From the NCBI GenBank assembly GCA_913031335.1, contig CAJWGI010000027.1, positions 1 through 9,525 on the forward strand: a DNA stretch of 9,525 bases, written 5' to 3'. Below are positions 1-6,386 of this stretch, piece by piece (positions within the stretch are counted from its first letter, which is position 1; every line of letters starts with the position of its first letter). Position numbers and translations under genes: made by a program. The notes beneath the pieces were generated by a model. That model worked only from the letters and a program-made list of their open reading frames with translations, did not search any database and was not told the origin of the DNA. Source of the stretch: an uncultured Anaerolineales bacterium. Lineage in GTDB: Bacteria > Chloroflexota > Anaerolineae > Anaerolineales > UBA11657.

Positions 1-1
1 C

Positions 2-1957
2 GTTCCCACCATAACGCAGGATTATGGCGTGCTTGCAGAAGGACAATTGCTGCCGGAGCGCCACATTGATCTGGCATTTGGGATAGCTGGAAGAGTGACC
101 GAGCTGCTGGTGCAGGAGGGGGAAATGGTCACATCCGGGCAGCCGATTGCCCGCCTGGACAACCGCCCCCGCTTGCAGGCCGCGTATGCGCAGGCATCGA
201 CGAATATCGAACAGGCTGCCGCAACGTTGCAACAGACGGAACTGGCGCTGGAGCAAGCCAACGCCAGCATCCAGCAAGCGGAATATAATCTTGAGCAGGC
301 CGAGGCCGAAACGCAGCAGGCGGAATATAATCTTGAGCAGGCCGAGGCCGAAACGCAGCAGGCGGAATACAGTCTTTCGCAAGCACAACTGGAAGGCCCG
401 CAAATAGCGCTCGAACGCGCGCAGGCCGCGCTGGAAACCATCGACGCGCAACAGCAGCTGGATGCGCTGCACGACGCCGCTACCCTTACGCCGGCGCGAA
501 TCGAAAGTGAGATTCAGCAGGCGTTGACGCAGCTGCAAACCGCCGAAGACGCTCTGCCGGTCGTTGACCAGCCTGATGAGCAGTATTACGAGCATCAGGT
601 ACAGCAAGCGGAAAACGCCCTTGAGCAACTGCAACACAGCACCACAATTGTTGATATCGGCGCACTGACCGATGCCGTGGATAGCGCCGAAGACCGCGTT
701 GATGACGAAAAGGAATTCCTGGACAAAGTGGAAAAGGCAGTCGAAGGTTGCCAGGTAGATGTGGAAACTGACACCCACACGAAGCTGGAGTTCAGCGAGC
801 AATTGACGTACAGAAGTGAGATTTATGAGACCGGGACGGTGTACGACGTGCTGAACTGGATTGCCGACGATTTGCTTGACGACTACGCCTCCGTCGTCAG
901 CAAGGCCACATTGACGTGCGACGTGGAGCGCAAGATCACCACCGACGGCCGCACCGTCACTCTGGCGGACGCACAGGACGATTACAACGACATTGTCACT
1001 CAATACGACGAGGCCGTGGTGCAGCTGGAAAAAGCGCGCTTACAAAACCAGAAATCAATCCGCGCCGCGCAGATGGACCTAGCGAGGGCGCAGCGCAATC
1101 TGGAGTGGGCGCAGAGCGGGCAGTACAGCCGGGAGGGCATTCTGGCCGCGGCCGGACAATCCGCGGACGACCCGGCCCCACCCCAATCTGTCTCGCTGGC
1201 ACAGCAGCAGTTGCAGGGTGATATCACCCTGGCGCAGGCGCAGCTGGATGACGCACGCAAACGTTTGAGCGAACTGCAGGACGGCATCGACCCGGACGCA
1301 AAGGAGCTTGCCAAGGCGCGGCTCGCGCAGGCGCAGGCGCACGCAGCTTACGCTGACACGCAGGCAAAACAGATTGAGTTGCGCGTGGAGCAGGCAATAT
1401 TGGCGCTGCAGATCGCGGGCGTGCAACAGCAATCCGCCGCAGTCGCGGTGGAGGTGGCGCGCTTGCAGCAGCAATCCGCCGCAGTCGCGGTGGAGGTGGC
1501 GCGCTTGCAGCAGGACTCCGCTGCAGCAGCAATGGAGTCAGCGCGCGCACATGAGCGCTCCGCCCTAGCAGCGCTGGAAGCCGCCGAGGCCGACCTCGCC
1601 CGCAACGAGCTGCGCGCGCCGTGGTCCGGAGTGGTGGCAGATTTGCCGCTGAAAGTGGACGCCTACGTACAGCCCGGCCAGCCGGTGGCCACCCTTGCCG
1701 ATTTCTCCAGCTGGAAAGTGGAGACCGACAATCTGACGGAAATCGAAGTGCCGGAAGTTTCCCTCGGCCAGAAGGTCAGCATCACCCCGGACGCGCTGCC
1801 CGAATTAGATCTTCCCGGCGTGGTGACCGACATCAGCGCGCTGCACGCGGAAAAACGCGGCGATGTGACCTACACTGTGACCGTGGCTGTGGAAAAAAGC
1901 GACCCGCGCTTGCGCTGGGGCATGACCATGGTGGTAACCTTCCCGCCTGCCGATTGA
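2..1957 (+). CDS. HlyD/MFP-family efflux adaptor (5' partial)
   Basis: This is a periplasmic-adaptor-type (membrane fusion) protein that normally links an inner-membrane transporter, often a MacB-type ABC pump, to its export path. The frame is open to the window edge, so the N-terminal signal or membrane anchor is missing; the GTG at 29 is probably internal. Residues are counted from that GTG (642 aa). Residues 8-46 look like the first biotinyl-lipoyl half (GRVTELLVQEGEMV, then GQPIARLDN). Residues 46-206 and 316-527 are Ala/Gln/Glu-rich coiled coil. The second lipoyl half follows with the hallmark RAPWSGVV (529-536), and a beta-barrel ends in RWGMTMVVTF. A segment at about 207-315 with Cys241 and Cys297 does not look like coiled coil. 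At well over 640 residues it is longer than common HlyD proteins (about 350-500). Two perfect 42 bp duplications sit in the coiled coil. No transporter gene is in the window; it may lie upstream. The family call is secure, the cargo unknown. Confidence 0.9.
   Translation, partial: VPTITQDYGVLAEGQLLPERHIDLAFGIAGRVTELLVQEGEMVTSGQPIARLDNRPRLQAAYAQASTNIEQAAATLQQTELALEQANASIQQAEYNLEQAEAETQQAEYNLEQAEAETQQAEYSLSQAQLEGPQIALERAQAALETIDAQQQLDALHDAATLTPARIESEIQQALTQLQTAEDALPVVDQPDEQYYEHQVQQAENALEQLQHSTTIVDIGALTDAVDSAEDRVDDEKEFLDKVEKAVEGCQVDVETDTHTKLEFSEQLTYRSEIYETGTVYDVLNWIADDLLDDYASVVSKATLTCDVERKITTDGRTVTLADAQDDYNDIVTQYDEAVVQLEKARLQNQKSIRAAQMDLARAQRNLEWAQSGQYSREGILAAAGQSADDPAPPQSVSLAQQQLQGDITLAQAQLDDARKRLSELQDGIDPDAKELAKARLAQAQAHAAYADTQAKQIELRVEQAILALQIAGVQQQSAAVAVEVARLQQQSAAVAVEVARLQQDSAAAAMESARAHERSALAALEAAEADLARNELRAPWSGVVADLPLKVDAYVQPGQPVATLADFSSWKVETDNLTEIEVPEVSLGQKVSITPDALPELDLPGVVTDISALHAEKRGDVTYTVTVAVEKSDPRLRWGMTMVVTFPPAD
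278..369 (+). repeat. 42 bp tandem repeat inside the HlyD coiled coil (first arm)
   Basis: Two consecutive copies (278-319 and 320-361) are identical at all 42 bases, and the first 8 bases of a third copy follow before divergence. Each unit encodes 14 residues, AEYNLEQAEAETQQ, which is two heptads, so the coiled-coil register is preserved. The perfect DNA identity points to a recent duplication by slippage or unequal recombination. Confidence 0.95.
1427..1510 (+). repeat. 42 bp tandem repeat inside the HlyD coiled coil (returning arm)
   Basis: Two identical 42 bp copies lie at 1427-1468 and 1469-1510, followed by a diverged third copy at 1511-1552. Each encodes QQSAAVAVEVARLQ (14 residues, two heptads); the third reads QDSAAAAMESARAH. 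The sequence is unrelated to the repeat in the first arm, yet the unit length is the same, so each arm appears to have been lengthened by the same two-heptad step. Confidence 0.95.
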
Positions 1958-1980
1958 ACGGCGCTGACCTGATGCTCCCC

Positions 1981-1986
1981 GGGAGG
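1981..1986 (+). promoter_or_regulatory. Shine-Dalgarno site of the aldehyde dehydrogenase gene
   Basis: GGGAGG lies 5 bases before the GTG at 1992 and supports that start. It is the right half of a small dyad, CTCCC-C-GGGAG (1975-1985). The dyad may be chance, since a one-base loop cannot form as drawn. Confidence 0.7.
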
Positions 1987-1991
1987 ACACC

Positions 1992-3515
1992 GTGCGGAAG
2001 CTGCTGAGCGAACTAGAGATAACGGAATCCAATCGCGGCGCGTGCTACGGCGCGGATGGATGGCTGGCTGACGATTCCGGCGCGGATCTGGTTTCCATTA
2101 ACCCAACTGACGGGCAGCCAATCGCTGGCGTGCAGACAGCCGGCTCGCAATCGTACGGGCGCGTGATTGAGCAAGCCGCGAGCGCATTCGCCGCATGGCG
2201 CGATCGCCCCGCTCCGCGGCGGGGCCAGTTGGTGCGCGACCTCGGCAACGCGCTGCGCGAAAGAGCCGAGCCGCTGGGCGAGTTGATCGCCCTGGAGATG
2301 GGCAAAATCCGCATGGAAGGCATCGGCGAGGTGCAGGAGATGATAGACATCTGCGACTTTGCCGTCGGTCTCTCGCGGCAGCTCTACGGCCTCACCATGC
2401 AATCCGAGCGACCCGGCCACCGCATGTATGAGCAATGGCACCCGCTCGGACCGATCGGGGTCATCACCGCCTTCAATTTCCCTGGCGCGCCCTGGGCATG
2501 GAACGCTGCAATCGCGGCCGTCTGCGGCGACACGGTCGTCTGGAAGCCATCCGAAATTACCCCGCTGACCGCAATCGCGGTACAGCACATCACCAACCGG
2601 GTGATGGCCGCCCACAATGTCTCCGGCGTGTTCAATCTGCTGGTGGGCGACGGGCCGGGCACCGGAAAAACCATGGTGAACGACGCACGCCTGCCGCTCA
2701 TTTCCTTCACCGGCTCGGTGCGCACCGGCCGGCAGGTGGGGCAGCAGGTGGCGGCGCGCCTCGGGCGCTCCATTCTGGAACTGGGCGGCAACAACGGCAT
2801 CATCGTGGCCGCGGACGCCGACCTCGAGCTGACGGTACGCGCTGTCATGTTCGGCGCGGTGGGTACGGCCGGCCAGCGCTGCACGACCACGCGCCGATTA
2901 ATCGTCCATCGCTCAATCGTGGACAAGCTCACTGAGCGTCTAATCAAGGCCTATGCGCAAGTGCCTATGGGTGACCCGCTCCGGGATGGTATCTTGATGG
3001 GTCCGTTGGTGCACGCTCAGGCAGTGGATGAAATGATGGCCGCCATCGAAACCGCGCGCGCCAGCGGCGGCGAGCGAGTCTGCGGCGGGGAGCGGCTGCC
3101 CGAACTGGGGGCCTATTTTGTGCAGCCCGCGATTGTGCGCATGCCACAGCAATCCGCGCTGGTGTGCGAGGAGACCTTCGCGCCCATCCTCTACGTCATG
3201 GAATACGAAGAATTGTCGGAGGCGATTGCCATGCACAACGCGGTGCCGCAGGGTCTTTCGAGCGCTATATTCACCGGGAACGTGCGCACCGCCGAACGCT
3301 TTCTTTCCGCAAGCGGCTCTGATTGCGGCATCGCCAACGTGAACATCGGCACCTCCGGGGCGGAAATCGGCGGTGCGTTCGGCGGCGAGAAGGACACCGG
3401 CGGCGGGCGCGAGGCCGGCTCGGACGCATGGAAGGGTTACATGCGCCGGCAGACCACCACCATCAACTGGTCGAACGAATTGCCGCTGGCACAGGGCATT
3501 CAGTTCGGCGACTGA
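1992..3515 (+). CDS. ALDH7-family aldehyde dehydrogenase (L-aminoadipate-semialdehyde dehydrogenase type)
   Basis: This NAD(P)-dependent enzyme should oxidise an aldehyde to its acid; in the ALDH7/antiquitin family the usual substrate is alpha-aminoadipate semialdehyde, in lysine or pipecolate breakdown. At 507 aa it is full length. Visible motifs are FNFP with Asn162, WKPSE with Lys185, FTGS (239-242), the general base Glu263 in LELGGNN, catalytic Cys297 in TAGQRCTTTRR, and EETFAP with Glu394. The subfamily call rests on the ELGGNN wording and on the C-terminal block NIGTSGAEIGGAFGGEK, then TGGGRE and SDAWKGYMRR (451-486), typical of ALDH7. Glu116 and Arg296 sit where, by spacing from the catalytic Cys, I expect the ALDH7 residues that grip the aminoadipate head group; that mapping is inferred without an alignment. 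The start is GTG with a good Shine-Dalgarno. No other lysine-degradation gene is visible, so the true substrate could be another semialdehyde. Confidence 0.92.
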   Translation: MRKLLSELEITESNRGACYGADGWLADDSGADLVSINPTDGQPIAGVQTAGSQSYGRVIEQAASAFAAWRDRPAPRRGQLVRDLGNALRERAEPLGELIALEMGKIRMEGIGEVQEMIDICDFAVGLSRQLYGLTMQSERPGHRMYEQWHPLGPIGVITAFNFPGAPWAWNAAIAAVCGDTVVWKPSEITPLTAIAVQHITNRVMAAHNVSGVFNLLVGDGPGTGKTMVNDARLPLISFTGSVRTGRQVGQQVAARLGRSILELGGNNGIIVAADADLELTVRAVMFGAVGTAGQRCTTTRRLIVHRSIVDKLTERLIKAYAQVPMGDPLRDGILMGPLVHAQAVDEMMAAIETARASGGERVCGGERLPELGAYFVQPAIVRMPQQSALVCEETFAPILYVMEYEELSEAIAMHNAVPQGLSSAIFTGNVRTAERFLSASGSDCGIANVNIGTSGAEIGGAFGGEKDTGGGREAGSDAWKGYMRRQTTTINWSNELPLAQGIQFGD

Positions 3516-3537
3516 TGTCTTCTAGGACAACAGAGCG

Positions 3538-4464
3538 GTGCGCGCGCTAATCGCCGGCGGCAGCGGCCTGATTGGCCGCGCGCTCACGCATGAACTGATG
3601 CGCACCGGGTACGGCGTGACCGTCCTCAGCCGCCACGCCACGAGCATCGCCCTGCCCTCCGGCGCGCGGGCGCTTCAATGGGATGGTCGCACTCTCTCCG
3701 GATGGAAAGATGAATTGGAAGGCACGGACGCGGTAATCAATCTGGCGGGTGAGAGCATCGCCGGTGCCGGGTTGCTGCCGCAGCGCTGGACGCCGGAAAA
3801 AAAGAAACGTATTCGCGCCAGCCGAGTGGATTCAGGGCGGGCGCTTGCCGGCGCGGTGTCCACGGCTGAGCGCAAACCCGCCGTCTTCATTCAGGCTTCG
3901 GCGGTGGGCTACTACGGGCCGCTCGGCGCGCAGGCCGTCACTGAGAGCCGGTCCGCTGGAAACGATTTTCTCGCGAGCGTATGCCGGGACTGGGAAGCTT
4001 CCAGCGCGGATGTGGAGGCGCTCGGTGTGCAGCGCGCAGTGGCGCGCATCGGGCTGCCGCTCAGCATGGCAGGCGGGGTGCTTCCGCGCTTGGCGCTGCC
4101 GCTGCGTATGTTCGTCGGCGGTCGGCTTGGCAACGGCCGCCAGTTCTGCCCGTGGATTCACATGGCAGACACGGTCGGCGCGCTGCGCTTCTTGATTGAG
4201 AACGAGGACGCGCATGGCATTTTCAACATCAGCGCGCCGGAACCGGTGACGAACGCGGAGTTCACCCGGGCATTGGCGCGCGCGCTGCGACGACCAAGCT
4301 GGCTGCCGGTGCCGGGCTTCGCGATTCAGGCGATATTCGGGGAGATGGCCACCATCGTGCTCGGCGGCGAGCGCGCGTTGCCGCAGCGCTTGCAAGCGGC
4401 CGGATACGCCTTCAGATACCCTGACCTTGGCGCAGCACTTCAGGACATAATATCCGCCATGTAA
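3538..4464 (+). CDS. TIGR01777 / YfcH-like NAD(P)-binding epimerase-family protein
   Basis: This is an extended-SDR-type protein of the TIGR01777 family (E. coli YfcH, animal SDR39U1), whose physiological reaction is not established. At 308 aa it has the usual length. The N-terminal Rossmann nucleotide motif is GGSGLIG (7-13). It is followed by NLAGESIAG (68-76), the RIRASRVDSG helix (91-100), QASAVGYYG (119-127), carrying the YxxG/Y active-site-like region, FLASVCRDWE (144-153), RIGLPLS (170-176) and WIHMADTVGA (206-215). The end, with LGGERALPQRLQAAGY (275-290), is the DUF1731-like C-terminal block of this family. The gene starts at GTG 22 bp after the aldehyde dehydrogenase stop, with AGGA (3524-3527) 10 bases upstream. 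It probably shares a transcript with its neighbour, but a shared job is not evident. Its TAA stop directly abuts the TGA of the opposing gene. Confidence 0.93.
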   Translation: MRALIAGGSGLIGRALTHELMRTGYGVTVLSRHATSIALPSGARALQWDGRTLSGWKDELEGTDAVINLAGESIAGAGLLPQRWTPEKKKRIRASRVDSGRALAGAVSTAERKPAVFIQASAVGYYGPLGAQAVTESRSAGNDFLASVCRDWEASSADVEALGVQRAVARIGLPLSMAGGVLPRLALPLRMFVGGRLGNGRQFCPWIHMADTVGALRFLIENEDAHGIFNISAPEPVTNAEFTRALARALRRPSWLPVPGFAIQAIFGEMATIVLGGERALPQRLQAAGYAFRYPDLGAALQDIISAM

Positions 4465-6369
4465 TCAGTTGGGGGATTTCCCGGCGGTCTCCGCGCTGAA
4501 CTCGAAGATAGCCACGGAATCCCCCCCACCCACGACGGCCTGCCGCTCTTCCGTATCGCGCGAATACAGCCCCACGGAGAGCGTGAAGTACTCGCCCCGA
4601 AGCTGACCGGGCACGTGAAACGAGTGCACATCTAAGATTGTTTCCCCGGACTGCCACGTGGATGTGGCGCGGCTTCCGTCAGCGGGTGGGCCATCGTGGG
4701 AGGCAAGCAGCATTCCCCCCGCATCTAGCATATGCACAAACACGATGTAGTCGCCCTGGATGGCTGCACTCGGGGCGGACCAGATCAATGTGACGCGCAC
4801 ACTTTCACCCGCCGAGAGCGCTTCCCCGGCCGGCAATCCGTTGACGGCTACGTGCGCCCACTGCAGCCTCGGCCCGGCCGCGAATAGAGCGTCCACGCTA
4901 CGGCTGCCTGCTGCGCTCGCCGTTTCGCTGGCATAGCGCAGCAGACGCAATTTGCGCGCGGGATATGCCGCCTCGCGCACGTAACCCCGGTTGAGCAAGT
5001 CCAGCGCGGTCGCATCTGCATCCCACTGAAGCGCATCGATGGGCACAAACCACATGCGCCGGTATTGCCCCGCAAGTTGATGCAGCGCCGAAAGCGTTTC
5101 CGCGCGAGTGTTCTCGGCTTCTTCAGGAAGCATGGCGCGCGCGAGGGTCAACTCTCGCAGGTAATAATCTTGAGCCGGGTCCGGGAAATTGGCGATGAAA
5201 ACATCTCCCGCGCGCGCTTCTGATTGCAGTATTTCCGCCACCTCGCGCAGGCCCCGGTTCTTGCTCCATTGGGGCACAAAAAAATAATTATTCAGTGCCA
5301 GAGCCACAACCGCCGCCGCAAGCAGAGCTGCCAGCGCAGCCGGCACGCGGCTGCGCGGCCGCGTGACCAGCGCGCGCCAGCCCGAGGCCAGCAGCAGATG
5401 GACCGCCGGAAACGCCACCAGAAAGTAGAAGGTGTTGAAAGTGCCGCGCCGCGTGGTCACTGCGTAAATTCCGGCAAGAGTAAGCAAAGGCCATGCAATC
5501 AGAAGCGCGGCCCAGGGGCGGTTTTTGCGCACATTCAAAGCGGCAGCGCCATGCACCGCCAGCAGCAGCCCCAGCCCCGCGGCCGGCAGGCCCAGCGCAG
5601 GTGGAACCACCGGCCCGAGCGAAAAATCGGCGGCGATGCGGCTCAGGTACTGCAGCGGCGGAATTACAGCCGGGTCAGCCAGTTGCCCTTGCGCGTACGT
5701 CGGAAGGATCACCACTGCCCACGGCAGCACCAGCAGCGCCACCGCGCCGGATGCCGAGAGCCAGCGCATCCGGTTCGTCCCTCGCCTGGCGAACACATAC
5801 GCACCATGAGCCACCAGACCAAAGAAAGCGTAATAGTGGCTGTACATCGCCAGCATCCCACTCACCGTGTAGACCCACCAATCGCGCGCGCGCCCGCGCA
5901 GCAGACCCGGCAGCCGCAGCGTGGCAAGCAGGGTAAAAAGGATCGCCAACTGATACATGTGGCGCACATCCTGCGCCAGCCAGATTTGGAATGGATGCAG
6001 CGCAGTGATCAGCGCTGCGCCCAGGCCGACCTCGGCCGACGCAGCGCGAGCGCCAGATTGATAAAGCAGCGCCACAAGAAGCAAGCTCAAGAGCGCGGAG
6101 GGCACACGCAACGCCCATTCGTTCTCCCCGAAAACGCGCACCCATCCCTGTAGCACCCAGTAATGAAGCGGAGGTTGCGGGTCGCCTTCGCGAATGATGC
6201 GCTGCACTAACGCGGCCGGCCCGGGTTCGTGCACAACGTAATTCCATGAACCGGCCTCGTCACCGCGCAATTCCTGCGCACCCAAGCGATAGGCGCGCAG
6301 CCCCCATGCCACGAGCAGAATAAACAACAGCGCAGCGTAACGGCGCTGCTGCTCCGAAGGTTTATTCAC
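4465..6369 (-). CDS. GT39-like membrane glycosyltransferase with extracellular C-terminal beta domain
   Basis: This is a 634 aa polytopic protein of the ArnT/PMT-like glycosyltransferase clan, which moves sugars from polyprenyl-phosphate carriers to acceptors outside the membrane. The first helix (about 11-29) is followed by the acidic loop motif ELRGDEAGS, with Asp37-Glu38 as the likely catalytic pair, then PQPPLHYWVLQGW (64-76) and LAQDVRHMYQLAILF (131-145). I count about ten hydrophobic segments up to residue 362. A soluble stretch with ANFPDPAQDYYLREL (393-407) follows, then a beta-rich domain (about 490-627) with YIVFVHMLDAGG (541-552), HDGPPADGSRATSTW (558-572) and FTLSVGLYSRDT (595-606). 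I recall this domain as common in Chloroflexota membrane glycosyltransferases; its ligand is unknown. The GTG start lies 17 bp after the Fe-S gene's stop and has no clear Shine-Dalgarno, suggesting co-transcription and perhaps coupled translation. The acceptor (protein, lipid or polysaccharide) cannot be told. Confidence 0.85.
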   Translation of the reverse strand: MNKPSEQQRRYAALLFILLVAWGLRAYRLGAQELRGDEAGSWNYVVHEPGPAALVQRIIREGDPQPPLHYWVLQGWVRVFGENEWALRVPSALLSLLLVALLYQSGARAASAEVGLGAALITALHPFQIWLAQDVRHMYQLAILFTLLATLRLPGLLRGRARDWWVYTVSGMLAMYSHYYAFFGLVAHGAYVFARRGTNRMRWLSASGAVALLVLPWAVVILPTYAQGQLADPAVIPPLQYLSRIAADFSLGPVVPPALGLPAAGLGLLLAVHGAAALNVRKNRPWAALLIAWPLLTLAGIYAVTTRRGTFNTFYFLVAFPAVHLLLASGWRALVTRPRSRVPAALAALLAAAVVALALNNYFFVPQWSKNRGLREVAEILQSEARAGDVFIANFPDPAQDYYLRELTLARAMLPEEAENTRAETLSALHQLAGQYRRMWFVPIDALQWDADATALDLLNRGYVREAAYPARKLRLLRYASETASAAGSRSVDALFAAGPRLQWAHVAVNGLPAGEALSAGESVRVTLIWSAPSAAIQGDYIVFVHMLDAGGMLLASHDGPPADGSRATSTWQSGETILDVHSFHVPGQLRGEYFTLSVGLYSRDTEERQAVVGGGDSVAIFEFSAETAGKSPN

Positions 6370-6386
6370 GGGACGTGAAATTCACT

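Noticed and set aside
29..31. GTG at 29 as the true start of the HlyD gene
   Set aside because: The frame stays open to the window edge (reading VPTITQDYG before it), and family members need a membrane anchor or signal segment upstream. The gene is better treated as 5' partial.
278..361. The 42 bp repeats as a CRISPR or mobile-element feature
   Set aside because: The copies are contiguous without spacers, in frame, and encode coiled-coil heptads within a clear HlyD gene.
5224..6153. A 309-codon open frame on the plus strand opposite the glycosyltransferase
   Set aside because: It has the low-complexity Arg/Gln/His composition typical of an antisense shadow, no ribosome site and no family resemblance.
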